Origin: Bacillus sp. Marseille-Q3570
Lineage (GTDB): Bacteria > Bacillota > Bacilli > Bacillales > Fictibacillaceae
Direction of reading: 5' to 3'
Assembly: GCF_946151055.1 (NCBI RefSeq)
Contig: NZ_CAMGYZ010000009.1
Span: 62,001 to 126,000, forward strand
DNA: 64,000 bases
Part shown: positions 46,627 through 56,607 of the stretch, one piece after another
How positions within the stretch are numbered: the first letter of the stretch is position 1
Layout of the letters: each line of letters opens with the position of its first letter
Notes under the pieces: generated by a model
The model's input: the letters and a program-made list of their open reading frames with translations, nothing else
What the model was told of the DNA's origin: nothing
The model's database searches: none
Made by a program: the position numbers and the translations under genes

Positions 46627-49263
46627 TTATTTTGCGTCGTACCATGTATTTCCGTATGAGTAATCTACTTTCAATGGAACATCCAATTGAACAGCATGCT
46701 CCATGACATCCGGTACGATCTTTTCAAGCTTTTCGATTTCGTCTTTTGGTGCTTCAAAAATCAATTCATCGTGAACTTGCAAAAGCATTCTGGTTTTAAG
46801 CTTTTCTCTTTTCAGGCGTTTCGCCATCTCTACCATCGCCTTCTTGATGATATCGGCAGCTGATCCTTGTATTGGTGTATTCATTGCTGTTCGTTCAGCA
46901 AAACTCCTCAAATTGAAGTTACGGCTTGTGATCTCAGGGAGATATCTCCTGCGATTCAACATCGTCGTTACATATCCATCTTGTTTGGCTTGTTGTTTGA
47001 TATCATCCATATATTGTTTGACACCTGGGAAACTTTCCAGGTAACGTTCGATGAATTGTCCCGCTTCCTTACGTGTTATGTCAAGGCTTTGTGACAGTCC
47101 ATAATCACTGATACCATAGACGATTCCGAAGTTGACCGCTTTCGCTTGTCTCCGCATATCAGCAGTCACTTCATCTTTTCCAACATGGAAGACATCCATT
47201 GCTGTTTTCGTATGGATATCCAGCTCATTATTAAATGCATCTATCAATTTATCATCCTGTGCGATATGGGCAAGAACACGTAGTTCAATTTGGGAGTAGT
47301 CCGCAGCGAAAACAACCCAATCTTTTTCCGATGGTATGAAAGCCTGGCGGATTTTTCTGCCTGCTTCCAGACGAATCGGAATGTTTTGCAGGTTCGGATC
47401 GATCGAACTCAATCGTCCGGTCTGCGCGAGTGCTTGATTGAAACGGGTATGGATTTTCTCCGTATCACGATTCACCACTTTCAACAACCCATCTACATAT
47501 GTGGACTTAAGCTTACCAAGCTGACGGTAGTAAAGGATTTCTTCGACGATTTCGTGCTTATCCTTCAGTTTTTCCAGAACATCAGCTGACGTTGAATAAC
47601 CTGTCTTCGTCTTCTTGATGACCGGTAGCTGCATTTTTTCAAATAGGATTTCACCAAGCTGTTTCGGTGAATTGATATTGAATTCCGTTCCTGCCAATTC
47701 GAAAATTTTCCCTTCTATCTTTTCCAATTGGTCGTTCAGCTCAACCCCCATCTCTTCCAATCGGTTCACATCGACCTGGACGCCTTGCTGTTCCATCTCG
47801 CCGAGCACTATGGAGAGAGGCATTTCTAAATCGTAAAAGAGCTGATCTTGTTCATTTTTCTTAAGACTTTCTTTGAGATGAGGAACAACTTCACGGAGCA
47901 TATTCGCTTTACGTACAATATGTTCACTTAAAGCCTCTTGGTCTGGAACTTTTTGCTTTGCACCTTTACCGTAGACGGTTTCATTGCTTGATACCCCCTT
48001 AAAACCAAGCCTGTTTGAAATCGAGGCGATATCATGAGAAGAGTCGGATGGGTTCAATAGGTAAGATGCAATTAGAGCATCGAATTTGATACCTTTTAAA
48101 CGGATGCCTTTCCAAGCAAGTGATACAATAGCTTGCTTTGCATCAGCTGCATACTTTTCTACTTTTTCATCCTCAAGCCACTCGATCAGACAGTCTGATT
48201 TCAATGCTACATCTGTCGGAATGAAGTACTTCCCTTCATCACTGACAATTCCGATACCTAAAATATCAGAATTGTGATAGTTTTCGGCTAAGCACTCGAT
48301 GACGATTGCAGCATCTTGGCCGAAGTCGGTTTCCTTAACCTCTTCTAAAATTTCGTAGTTGATTTCTTCAGTCGGCTTATCCGCTTCTTCAGCAGCACCG
48401 CTGTCCACTCTGTCTAATAGTGAGTTGAATCCAAGCTCCTTAAAGAGTTTGATGACTTTTTCAGAGATTTCATTTTCGTACTCACAACCGTCGAGTTTGA
48501 TTTCAATCGGTGCTTCCACTTCAATCGTTGCAAGTTTTTTACTCATTTCAGCTTGTTCTTTATTATCTTCAAGTTTTTCCTTCAGTTTTTTCCCTGAAAT
48601 TTGATCGATTGAGTCGAGCACTTTCTCAATCGTTCCAAATTCCTTCAAGAGCTTGATTGCTGTCTTTTCACCGACACCTGGCACCCCTGGGATGTTGTCC
48701 GAACTGTCTCCCATAAGTCCTTTCATGTCAATGATTTGATCAGGTGTCAATCCGTAACGTTCCTCAACGAGCTTCAAGTCGTATGTATCCACATCTGAAA
48801 TGCCCTTTTTAGTGAGTGCGACATGCACATGATCGTCAACCAATTGAAGCAAATCCTTGTCTCCGGTGATGACTTTGACATCCCATTCCTTCGACTCTGC
48901 CTGCTTCGATAAAGTACCGATGATATCATCCGCCTCGTACTGCTCCAGTTCATATCGTTTGATACCGAAAGCATCCAGCAATTCACGGATCAATGGCAAT
49001 TGTTCAGATAGTTCTGGTGGTGTCTTTTGCCGGCCACCTTTATATTCATCAAAGGTTTTGTGACGGAATGTCGTCTTCCCTGCATCAAATGCAACAAGCA
49101 TATGACTTGGCGTTTCCTCTTCCAGCACTTTTAATAACATTGTTGTGAAGCCGTACACTGCATTCGTGTATACACCTTTATCATTGTTTAAAAGGGGCAA
49201 TGCAAAGAATGCACGGTATGCAATACTATTCCCATCTACTAAAACGAGTTTCTTTTTGCTCAT
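46627..49263 (-). CDS. polA: DNA polymerase I
   Basis: An 878-aa family A polymerase for Okazaki-fragment processing and repair. The N-terminal 5'-3' exonuclease domain (MSKKKLVLVDGNSIAYRAFF; VITGDKDLLQLVDD; GLMGDSSDNIPGVPGVGEKT) is followed by a degenerate 3'-5' exonuclease domain lacking the usual acidic set. The polymerase domain then has VFAADYSQIELRVLAHIA (motif A), RRQAKAVNFGIVYGISDYGL (motif B) and LLQVHDELIFE (motif C). GAGGAGGAA precedes the ATG. Confidence 0.98.
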   Translation of the reverse strand: MSKKKLVLVDGNSIAYRAFFALPLLNNDKGVYTNAVYGFTTMLLKVLEEETPSHMLVAFDAGKTTFRHKTFDEYKGGRQKTPPELSEQLPLIRELLDAFGIKRYELEQYEADDIIGTLSKQAESKEWDVKVITGDKDLLQLVDDHVHVALTKKGISDVDTYDLKLVEERYGLTPDQIIDMKGLMGDSSDNIPGVPGVGEKTAIKLLKEFGTIEKVLDSIDQISGKKLKEKLEDNKEQAEMSKKLATIEVEAPIEIKLDGCEYENEISEKVIKLFKELGFNSLLDRVDSGAAEEADKPTEEINYEILEEVKETDFGQDAAIVIECLAENYHNSDILGIGIVSDEGKYFIPTDVALKSDCLIEWLEDEKVEKYAADAKQAIVSLAWKGIRLKGIKFDALIASYLLNPSDSSHDIASISNRLGFKGVSSNETVYGKGAKQKVPDQEALSEHIVRKANMLREVVPHLKESLKKNEQDQLFYDLEMPLSIVLGEMEQQGVQVDVNRLEEMGVELNDQLEKIEGKIFELAGTEFNINSPKQLGEILFEKMQLPVIKKTKTGYSTSADVLEKLKDKHEIVEEILYYRQLGKLKSTYVDGLLKVVNRDTEKIHTRFNQALAQTGRLSSIDPNLQNIPIRLEAGRKIRQAFIPSEKDWVVFAADYSQIELRVLAHIAQDDKLIDAFNNELDIHTKTAMDVFHVGKDEVTADMRRQAKAVNFGIVYGISDYGLSQSLDITRKEAGQFIERYLESFPGVKQYMDDIKQQAKQDGYVTTMLNRRRYLPEITSRNFNLRSFAERTAMNTPIQGSAADIIKKAMVEMAKRLKREKLKTRMLLQVHDELIFEAPKDEIEKLEKIVPDVMEHAVQLDVPLKVDYSYGNTWYDAK

Positions 49264-49334
49264 TCGATTTCCTCCTCGTTCAACACTAGCTACATTTTAT
49301 CATGTTTGGATTTAGAAGGGAAAAAGGGAGGGTG

Positions 49335-49386
49335 TATAGTTTTTAAAATGACTCAATAGCAACCATCTTTTAGAAAAGGGCCTATT
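49335..49386 (+). repeat. Repeat family A, copy A5 (right-end fragment)
   Basis: TAGTTTTTAAAATGACTC then CATCTTTTAGAAAAGGGCC matches the last 50 bp of A1. Confidence 0.6.
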
Positions 49387-49423
49387 GAGGGTTCATTGTG
49401 CAACTTTGGAGTGAAGTCGTGCA

Positions 49424-49690
49424 ATATTTAAGAGGCTGGTACGAAACGATAACTACCAACAGAAAAGACGAACAATAAAGTTTTATAGATAAAAGACGAA
49501 AAGCGCAGGCAACATCCGTAGACTCCTGCGGGAACAACACGAGTCGAAGACCCGGGAAGAAAGCGGTCTGTGATTTCTGAGGAGGCTGTGGCCGTGCCCG
49601 GGGAAAGCGAAGGATGTTGATGAAGCGGTACCTTCATTTATTGCTCACTCGAGTTTTCTAAGTGAAAAAATTCATTTGTCCCACCACCTT
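49424..49690 (-). repeat. Repeat family C, copy C2 with a nested GC-rich block
   Basis: Minus-strand sequence runs parallel to C1 (GGGACAAATGAATTTTT; GAGCAATAAATGAAGG; CATCCTTCGCTTT; CGTCTTTTATCTATAAAAC; TATTGTTCGTCTTTTC). Between CGCTTT and CGTC it carries about 90 bp not in C1 (CCCGGGCACGGCCACAGCC ... TCCCGCAGGAGTCTACGGAT). This block resembles the common Bacillaceae GC-rich intergenic repeat. The same hexamer CGCTTT borders both sides of the block. Confidence 0.75.
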
Positions 49691-49696
49691 TAAACG

Positions 49697-49731
49697 CAAA
49701 AAAAGACGAGAGCCGTAGGAGTGCTCTCGCC
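49697..49731 (-). terminator. phoPR terminator
   Basis: Minus-strand GGCGAGAGC/GGCTCTCGTC stem with an 8-nt loop and TTTTTTT. A gap of about 95 bp separates it from the phoR stop; nothing else is seen there. Confidence 0.8.
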
Positions 49732-49826
49732 AACAATAAGGGGATCCTTTGAAAAGGATTTTCGAGTTCAGTTTAGCAATGGATTGTGAAGTGCCAATAT
49801 CGTAGGTGTTAATATTGTGTAAATGT

Positions 49827-51548
49827 TCAGTCTTGTCTTACTTTGAAAAAAGCTAGTGTAAACGTCGTTCCAACCTCTCTTTGGCTCGTCACCTTGACTG
49901 ATCCTTTATGGGCTTCGACTAAATGCTTGACGATTGCTAGTCCAAGGCCAGTACCTCCTGAATTTCGGCTTCGGGCTTTATCTACTCTGTAGAATCGTTC
50001 GAACACACGCGGAATTTCATCTTCTGTAATTCCAATTCCAGTATCCTTTACTTCTAGGTGTATCCTGTCGTCGACCTCTTTTCCTTTAATCCATACGCTT
50101 CCGCCATTAGGCGTGTAAGATAATGCATTATTCAGCAAATTGATCATGATTTGTTTCATACGAGCAGAGTCACCTTCTATTTTAAGGTCTCCCTCAATCT
50201 CAACGAATACCTTGATATCTTTTTGTTCTGCTCGTGGTTCGAGTAATGTGACCACATCATTCACAATGGTTTCCAGGTTGATCCTTTGCCAGTTCAATTG
50301 AAAATTGGATTGTTCCATTTTCGTAAATTCGAGCAAGTCTTGAATCAAATTTTGCAGCCGATCGCTTTCCTTCCATATGATCGTTAAAAATTTCTCCCTA
50401 AGCTCTTTGCTTTCCATTGCTCCATCCAATAAGGTCTCCGCAAAACCTTTTAATGAGGTAACAGGTGTACGCAATTCATGCGAAACATTGGCTACGAAAT
50501 CTTTTCGCATCTGCTCCAGGTTTTTAAGTTCTGTGATGTCATGAAAAACAAGGACAATTCCTTTTATTTTGTCTTTTTGACCCAAAATCGGTACACATGT
50601 TAAATGAAAATGTTTCCGGTCGATGCCGATTGATAACGTGACTTGTTTCTTCACAATTGTTTCGGTTAGAAATGTTTCATCAACCAGCTCGATAACATCC
50701 TCGTTCGGCATAACTTCATGGTACAGTGCTTCTTTCCAGTTCTCTGAATCAATTTCAAAGAGAGTTCTATAGGCACGGTTCATCAAGTTGATATAGCCTT
50801 TCGAATCGATCAGCAACAATCCGCTATCCATGTTTTCAATCACTGTTGACATCCGTTCTTGCTCTGCCTCTCTCAACTCGGTGATCTGTTCGAGATTCCG
50901 AGCCAGTATATTAAGGGAGTGGTTCAGTTGACCCGTCTCTTTCAACTGGTATTCATGTGTCCTGGCTTTGAAATTACCGCGGGCGAGTTCTTTTGCAACA
51001 CGCATAGCATCATCAACGGGTTTTACCAGCTTTCCAGTCAATCGAAAGGTAACTGCAATCAATAATGCGTAACTTAAAAGGATAGTAAGTAAGACAGGAA
51101 TCCAGTAGCGGCGCACTTCATTGGTCAGTGTTTTCTCTTCAGCAGATATGACGAGATAATCGGAAGTTGATTGTTCAGGTGAAAGTGTCATGACAAAATC
51201 AACTCTTCCATCACGCTCGATTTTTTCCACGTTTTCAGATGGTGTGAACTTTTCCTGTTCAGTAAACGGCGGTTTTTCAAATGTTGTCGCCGCAATCTCT
51301 CCCCCTTGTGTAATATACGAAACTTCCCCATCTGTACTGCCTTCATACTGATTCAACGTCTGCTGAAGGTCAGTGTTTCCAAGTTCGATCGCCTTTGAAA
51401 CAAATTGGAGCTGTTTGGCATACGAATCAAATTGCTCGCGCTCCATGGCACCGATTGAAAGATTAGCAATAGCGAAACTTAACAACAGGAATATGCCGCT
51501 TGCAAATATGATGAAAGAATTTAAAATCCTGCCGCGAAAGTTAACCAT
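49827..51548 (-). CDS. phoR: Sensor histidine kinase PhoR
   Basis: A 573-aa membrane kinase of the phosphate-limitation system. TM1 (about 10-30), an extracytoplasmic PAS-like sensor, TM2 (about 150-172), a HAMP linker, a cytoplasmic PAS (LLIDSKGYINLMNRAYRTLF; VFHDITELKNLEQM), HisKA with the phospho-His in FVANVSHELRTPVTSLKGFA, and HATPase (VKDTGIGITEDEIPRVFERF; GGTGLGLAIVKHLVEAHKGS) follow in order. The ATG directly follows the phoP stop (TAA-ATG), so translation is coupled. Confidence 0.95.
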   Translation of the reverse strand: MVNFRGRILNSFIIFASGIFLLLSFAIANLSIGAMEREQFDSYAKQLQFVSKAIELGNTDLQQTLNQYEGSTDGEVSYITQGGEIAATTFEKPPFTEQEKFTPSENVEKIERDGRVDFVMTLSPEQSTSDYLVISAEEKTLTNEVRRYWIPVLLTILLSYALLIAVTFRLTGKLVKPVDDAMRVAKELARGNFKARTHEYQLKETGQLNHSLNILARNLEQITELREAEQERMSTVIENMDSGLLLIDSKGYINLMNRAYRTLFEIDSENWKEALYHEVMPNEDVIELVDETFLTETIVKKQVTLSIGIDRKHFHLTCVPILGQKDKIKGIVLVFHDITELKNLEQMRKDFVANVSHELRTPVTSLKGFAETLLDGAMESKELREKFLTIIWKESDRLQNLIQDLLEFTKMEQSNFQLNWQRINLETIVNDVVTLLEPRAEQKDIKVFVEIEGDLKIEGDSARMKQIMINLLNNALSYTPNGGSVWIKGKEVDDRIHLEVKDTGIGITEDEIPRVFERFYRVDKARSRNSGGTGLGLAIVKHLVEAHKGSVKVTSQREVGTTFTLAFFKVRQD

Positions 51549-52256
51549 TTACTGAGGTCCATCCAATTTATATCCTAGTCCTCGGATGGTTTTGATATAA
51601 ATCGGTTTTCTGGTATTCTGTTCAATTTTTTCACGAAGATGACTGATGTGGACATCGACGATCCTTGTATCACCGACAAAATCATAATCCCAGATCGCAT
51701 TGAGCAATTGCTCACGTGAAAGGACTCGTCCTCGGTTTTTGATAAGATAGACGAGTAGTTCGAATTCTTTTGGGGTAAGTTCAAGCAGTTCACCCTCGAA
51801 AAATGCTTCATAATTGTCTGGGTAGACTTTCAAATCCCCTACCTTCATGGATTCCAGATCGTCAGGTTGAGATGTTTGAGATGTAACATATTGGCTTCTT
51901 CTCAATATCGCTTTGACACGCGCCACAACCTCTCGAGGACTGAATGGTTTTGTCAGGTAGTCATCCGCTCCAAGTTCTAAACCTAATACCTTATCGAACT
52001 CATCGTCTTTAGCGGTCAGCATGAGTATCGGGATCAGAAGCTGCGATTGACGTAGATTTTTACATACGTCCAAACCATCCATCTCTGGAAGCATCAGGTC
52101 CAATACAATCAAGTCGGGTTGTTCTTCACGGGCAAGTTCCAGCCCGGTGACACCATCCATTGCGGTGATCACTTCAAAACCTGCTTGTTCCAAATTGAAT
52201 TGCAATAATGTATTGATAGACTCTTCGTCTTCGATTACTAGGATTTTTTCTCTCAT
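51549..52256 (-). CDS. phoP: Response regulator PhoP
   Basis: A 235-aa OmpR-type regulator activating Pho-regulon genes. The receiver has DDEE-type acids (VIEDEESINTLLQ), the phospho-Asp in LIVLDLMLPEMDG (about residue 53) and K in YLTKPFSPRE. The winged-helix C-domain follows (LTPKEFELLVYLIKNRGRVL; VDVHISHLREKIE). Gene order phoP-phoR next to mdh is as in B. subtilis. Confidence 0.96.
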   Translation of the reverse strand: MREKILVIEDEESINTLLQFNLEQAGFEVITAMDGVTGLELAREEQPDLIVLDLMLPEMDGLDVCKNLRQSQLLIPILMLTAKDDEFDKVLGLELGADDYLTKPFSPREVVARVKAILRRSQYVTSQTSQPDDLESMKVGDLKVYPDNYEAFFEGELLELTPKEFELLVYLIKNRGRVLSREQLLNAIWDYDFVGDTRIVDVHISHLREKIEQNTRKPIYIKTIRGLGYKLDGPQ

Positions 52257-52324
52257 CTTAACGCCACCTCATCATATGGACATGATTTTGATTTTATTTT
52301 TACACATCAAAGCGAAAAAAAAAA

Positions 52325-52350
52325 CAAAAAAGACGAAAACGTCTCTTTTG
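52325..52350 (-). terminator. Terminator after the MaoC-like gene
   Basis: Minus-strand AGAGACG-TTTT-CGTCT hairpin running into a long T-rich tract. Confidence 0.75.
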
Positions 52351-52371
52351 TTACCGAATTTTTACACTGGC

Positions 52372-52848
52372 TTAAAAATTATCAAATGTCCGTGAGGTGA
52401 TCGAACGTGGTGCATATGGTGGACAAACTTCCAGTTCACCATCGATGACCAGTGTCTCAGACTCGTCATAACCCTTGATTATCATAGTCACAACATGCTT
52501 TTCCGTATCGACATTTGTGATTTCAAATTTAAGTATGATCGTTGCGTAGTGATAGACAGGCTTCGGAAAGGAAATCGTTTGTTTTAATATAGAACTTCCC
52601 GGGCCAGGCAAATATTTACTGACAGCAGAAGTGATAAAACCAGTCAGCATGATTTGCGGGACCACCGGTTTGTTGAAAGGGGTCAATGATGCATAATCAT
52701 GTTGGATATATAATGGATTGTTATCATCTGTCAATCCAAGATATAACAGAAGATCTTTATCCTCGATCGTCTCAGTGATCTCTAGTTTTTCCCCCACATT
52801 TATCTCATCGATTTTTCTGCCGAGCTTTCGTTTTTTCCCTAGTAACAT
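52372..52848 (-). CDS. MaoC-like hot-dog dehydratase
   Basis: A 158-aa single hot-dog domain related to (R)-specific enoyl-CoA hydratases. DLLLYLGLTDDNNPLYIQHD matches the hydratase signature region (D..NP.H), here with Y-I in place of the usual histidine in the N-P-x-H, so the catalytic assignment is uncertain. The later part (SFPKPVYHYATIILKFEITN) is typical. GAGGAGGGA precedes the ATG. Such a gene next to mdh is common in Bacillus relatives. Substrate unknown. Confidence 0.72.
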   Translation of the reverse strand: MLLGKKRKLGRKIDEINVGEKLEITETIEDKDLLLYLGLTDDNNPLYIQHDYASLTPFNKPVVPQIMLTGFITSAVSKYLPGPGSSILKQTISFPKPVYHYATIILKFEITNVDTEKHVVTMIIKGYDESETLVIDGELEVCPPYAPRSITSRTFDNF

Positions 52849-53003
52849 GTCAGTTCCCTCCTCGTGAAGTAAGCGTTTACACCATTTGCGAAAAAGAAAT
52901 GCCAGATGAATAGAAACATTCTGACATTATGGTGTAAAAGAAAATTGGCTGATTATATTTGTTGATAAATTACTCAACAACAAAAATTAACTAAGCCTAG
53001 TGT

Positions 53004-53037
53004 AAAGAAAGAATTCGAGAAAAGTTCCCGAATTCCT
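53004..53037 (-). terminator. mdh terminator
   Basis: Minus-strand GAATTCGGG/CTCGAATTC stem with a short loop and TTTCTTT. Confidence 0.75.
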
Positions 53038-53057
53038 CCTTCTACATTGTTCCATTA

Positions 53058-53996
53058 TTAAGTTAAAACATTCATGACATTTCGGACGGAGTCGGCTGAT
53101 TTGTCCAATTGAGCTTTTTCATCATCTGTCAATTCAAGCTCAATGATTTCCTCAAGACCTTTTCCTCCAAGGACAGTCGGTACACCTAAGCAAATTCCTT
53201 CGTAGCCATATTCGCCTTCAAGATAAGCGATTGCTGGAAGGACACGGCGTTGATCTTTAAGGATCGCTTCCACCATTTCAACAAGGGAAGCAGCTGGTGC
53301 ATAGTACGCACTGCCATTTCCTAATAGCTGTACGATTTCACCGCCACCTTTACGAGTCCTTTCTACGATTGAATCCAGGCGATCTTTGCTGATCAATTTA
53401 TCTAAAGGAATTCCTCCGGCGTTTGAGTAACGGATCAATGGCACCATATCATCACCATGGCCGCCAAGCACAAATCCACGGATATCCTTGACTGAAAGGT
53501 TCAGTTCTTCTGCAACGAACGTACAGAATCGTGCCGTATCAAGGATACCAGACTGACCGATTACGCGGTGTTTAGGGAAACCAGATTCTTTAAGTACTGT
53601 GTAAGTCATTGCATCTACCGGGTTCGTCAAAACGAGGATTGTGCATTCTGGAGAGTATTTCACAATTTCCTGTGTCACACTCTTCATGATCTTCGCATTT
53701 GTATTGACGAGATCGTCACGGCTCATACCTGGCTTTCGTGCGATACCAGCAGTGATGACGACGATGTCAGAACCTGCTGTGTCTTCATAGTTTGCCGTAC
53801 CAGTAATTTTCGAATCAAATCCTTGGACAGGACTTGATTCAAGCATATCCAGCGCTTTCCCTTTAGTTGGGTTTTCCATGTCTGGAATATCTACAAGGAC
53901 AACATCTCCAAGTTCTTTTTGACCTGCGATGAATGCGGTAGTGGCTCCAGTGAAGCCACCGCCGATTACAGAAATTTTATTACGTCTGTTTCCCAT
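53058..53996 (-). CDS. mdh: Malate dehydrogenase
   Basis: A 312-aa LDH-type malate dehydrogenase of the TCA cycle. The NAD site is [20 protein letters not shown]. Substrate arginines and the catalytic His are in [19 protein letters not shown] and [15 protein letters not shown]. The ATG at 53994-53996 follows AAGGAG; the frame begins three codons earlier at a GTG that overlaps the site. It is last in citZ-icd-mdh. Confidence 0.97.
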   Translation of the reverse strand: MGNRRNKISVIGGGFTGATTAFIAGQKELGDVVLVDIPDMENPTKGKALDMLESSPVQGFDSKITGTANYEDTAGSDIVVITAGIARKPGMSRDDLVNTNAKIMKSVTQEIVKYSPECTILVLTNPVDAMTYTVLKESGFPKHRVIGQSGILDTARFCTFVAEELNLSVKDIRGFVLGGHGDDMVPLIRYSNAGGIPLDKLISKDRLDSIVERTRKGGGEIVQLLGNGSAYYAPAASLVEMVEAILKDQRRVLPAIAYLEGEYGYEGICLGVPTVLGGKGLEEIIELELTDDEKAQLDKSADSVRNVMNVLT

Positions 53997-54008
53997 GTAT
54001 ACCACTCC

Positions 54009-55280
54009 TTATGCCATATTTTTGATCAGTTCGTTACCGAATTCTGAACATTTAACTTCAGTGGCACCGTCCATAAGACGTGCGAAGTCATATGTCACGA
54101 CCTTGCTTGCAATCGTCTTTTCCATAGACTTCATGACCAATTCAGCTGCTTCGGTCCAGCCGATGTGTTCTAACAACAATACCCCTGAAAGAATGACTGA
54201 AGATGGGTTGACTTTATCCAAACCTGCATATTTCGGAGCAGTTCCATGAGTTGCTTCAAAGATAGCATGTCCAGTTTCATAGTTGATGTTCGCTCCTGGA
54301 GCGATTCCGATTCCACCTACTTGCGCAGCAAGTGCATCTGAAACATAGTCACCATTCAAGTTCATTGTTGCGACAACATCGAACTCTGCTGGACGTGTAA
54401 GGATTTGTTGAAGGAAGATATCAGCGATTGCATCCTTGATGATGATCTTGCCAGCAGCTTCAGCGTCAGCTTGTGCTTTATTTGCAGCATCCTTACCATC
54501 CGCTTCGACGATACGGTCGTACTCAGCCCAAGTGAATACCTTATCTCCGAATTCTTCTTCAGCAACTTCATAACCCCAGTTTTTGAAAGCACCTTCTGTA
54601 AACTTCATGATGTTTCCTTTATGAACAAGTGTAACGCTCTTACGTCCTTCATTCAGTGCATATTCGATTGCAGCACGTACAAGGCGTTTTGTTCCTTCCT
54701 CTGAAACAGGCTTGATGCCGATACCAGAAGTCTCAGGAAAACGGATTTTATTTGCACCCATTTCTTCTTGCAAGAACTTGATGACTTTTTTGACTTCATC
54801 AGAACCTTTTGCAAATTCGATACCCGCATAGATGTCCTCAGTGTTCTCACGGAAAATGACCATATCAGTATCTTCCGGCTTTTTTAGAGGAGATGGAACG
54901 CCTGTGAAGTAGCGGACTGGACGTAGGCAAGTGAACAAGTCCAATTCTTGACGCAATGCTACGTTCAATGACCGGATACCACCACCAATAGGAGTCGTCA
55001 ATGGTCCTTTGATCGCGAGTATGTATTCACGAATCACATCCAGCGTTTCAGCTGGGAGCCATTCACCAGTTTGATCATAAGCTTTCTGGCCAGCTAGGAC
55101 TTCTTTCCATACAATCCCTTTTTCTCCGTTATATGCTTTTTCAACAGCAGCTTCCAATACCTTAGATGCTGCAGCCCAAATGTCTGGTCCAATTCCGTCA
55201 CCTTCGATATAAGGGATGACCGGGTTGTTCGGTACGTTCAGTACCCCGTTATCAACTTTAATTTTTTCTCCATTTGACAA
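54009..55280 (-). CDS. icd: Isocitrate dehydrogenase (NADP)
   Basis: A 423-aa dimeric isocitrate dehydrogenase. [20 protein letters not shown] opens the fold; the substrate serine region is [38 protein letters not shown] and the NADP-binding [19 protein letters not shown] follow. The start is TTG (55278-55280) behind AGGAGGT. It lies 12 bp upstream of mdh and 150 bp downstream of citZ. Confidence 0.97.
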   Translation of the reverse strand: MSNGEKIKVDNGVLNVPNNPVIPYIEGDGIGPDIWAAASKVLEAAVEKAYNGEKGIVWKEVLAGQKAYDQTGEWLPAETLDVIREYILAIKGPLTTPIGGGIRSLNVALRQELDLFTCLRPVRYFTGVPSPLKKPEDTDMVIFRENTEDIYAGIEFAKGSDEVKKVIKFLQEEMGANKIRFPETSGIGIKPVSEEGTKRLVRAAIEYALNEGRKSVTLVHKGNIMKFTEGAFKNWGYEVAEEEFGDKVFTWAEYDRIVEADGKDAANKAQADAEAAGKIIIKDAIADIFLQQILTRPAEFDVVATMNLNGDYVSDALAAQVGGIGIAPGANINYETGHAIFEATHGTAPKYAGLDKVNPSSVILSGVLLLEHIGWTEAAELVMKSMEKTIASKVVTYDFARLMDGATEVKCSEFGNELIKNMA

Positions 55281-55351
55281 GTTAATTACCTCCTGATCGT
55301 AAAATCTTATTTTCGTTGTTTATCGTAACAGATTTTTTATCAAATGACTCA

Positions 55352-55398
55352 TAAAAAGCGTCTGATGAGGATCATGTCATGATGAATCTCATCCGACA
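55352..55398 (-). terminator. Terminator / attenuator between citZ and icd
   Basis: Minus-strand GTCGGATGAG/CTCATCAGAC arms (55388-55397 and 55360-55369) with an 18-nt palindromic loop and TTTTT. It may reduce read-through from citZ into icd-mdh. Confidence 0.75.
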
Positions 55399-55429
55399 CT
55401 TTAGCAGTAAGTCGACATTGGTCATTTAA

Positions 55430-56545
55430 TCAGCGATTTTCAATTGTGACATATTTTTGCTTATCAGGTCCGATGTATTCTGCACGAGGACGGATCAGAC
55501 GGTTGTTTTCATACTGCTCTAAGATGTGCGCTAACCAGCCTGAAACTCTGCTCATCGCAAAAATAGGTGTGAAAAGATCATGTTTCAGTCCAAGGCTGTG
55601 ATATACAGATGCTGAGTAGAAATCAACATTAGGAAGCAAGCCCTTTTCATTCGTCATCAACTCATCCAGCTTTACAGACATGTCATACCACTTGGATTCT
55701 CCTGTAATGTCAGTCAATTGCTTAGACATTTCACGAAGGTGCTTTGCACGAGGATCTCCATTCTTATATACACGATGTCCGAATCCCATGATTTTTTCCT
55801 TACGTTCAAGTGCTTCTTTCAAATAAGATTCGACGTTTTCTGGTTCACCGATCTCAGTAAGCATCTTCATTACTCTTTCGTTGGCTCCACCATGAAGCGG
55901 TCCTTTCAATGCCCCGATCGCTGCTGTTACACCAGAATAGATATCGGATAGTGTCGCGACACAAACACGGGCTGTGAATGTAGAAGCGTTGAGCTCATGG
56001 TCAGCATGAAGTACTAATGCTTTATTAACAGCTTTTTCGGAGATTTCATCAGGTTCTTTTCCGTTTAGCATGTACAAGAAGTTTGCAGCATAGCTGAGTT
56101 TTGTATTTGGTTGAATGACTTCTTGGCCATCACGTAAACGAGAGAATGCCGCCACGATGGATGCAAGCTTCGCCTGTAGTCGAATCGCCTTTGTGAAATT
56201 CGCTTTCTCATTCATTTCATCTGCTTCACTATCGTATAAGCCTAATGCAGATACAGCAGTTCTGACCGCCGCCATTGGATGGATTTCATCAAGCGGAAAG
56301 CTTTTCATCATATCCAATACTTGCTGTGGTAAAGCGTAATGCTTGGATAATTCAGCATTGAAATCATCCAATTCTTTTCGGTTCGGTAATTTACCATACC
56401 AAAGTAAGTAAACAACCTCTTCAAAACTTGCATAATCTGCAAGATCGTCAATATTGTAGCCGCGATATGTCAGTACACCATCGATGATCGAACTTACCGA
56501 GGATGTTGTAGCTACAATGCCTTCTAAACCTCTAGTGGTAGTCAT
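55430..56545 (-). CDS. citZ: Citrate synthase II
   Basis: A 371-aa citrate synthase, the entry enzyme of the TCA cycle. The catalytic residues are in LHADHELNASTFTARV, IMGFGHRVYKNGDPRA and HDLFTPIFAMSRVSGWLAHI. The start at 56543-56545 follows AAAGGAGAGA; the frame extends to 56602 without a site. It heads citZ-icd-mdh with a structured leader of about 145 nt. Confidence 0.97.
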   Translation of the reverse strand: MTTTRGLEGIVATTSSVSSIIDGVLTYRGYNIDDLADYASFEEVVYLLWYGKLPNRKELDDFNAELSKHYALPQQVLDMMKSFPLDEIHPMAAVRTAVSALGLYDSEADEMNEKANFTKAIRLQAKLASIVAAFSRLRDGQEVIQPNTKLSYAANFLYMLNGKEPDEISEKAVNKALVLHADHELNASTFTARVCVATLSDIYSGVTAAIGALKGPLHGGANERVMKMLTEIGEPENVESYLKEALERKEKIMGFGHRVYKNGDPRAKHLREMSKQLTDITGESKWYDMSVKLDELMTNEKGLLPNVDFYSASVYHSLGLKHDLFTPIFAMSRVSGWLAHILEQYENNRLIRPRAEYIGPDKQKYVTIENR

Positions 56546-56607
56546 GGCTCTCTCTCCTTTTAATAAAATTGATTTCTCTGTTCTCTTAATACAATAAAGC
56601 ACGTGCC

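Noticed and set aside
46627-49263. Active proofreading domain in DNA polymerase I
   Set aside because: The middle domain is present in length but lacks the acidic exonuclease motif set, as is normal for Bacillus PolA.
49428-49637. 69-codon minus-strand frame
   Set aside because: Lies wholly in repeat C2 and its GC-rich block.
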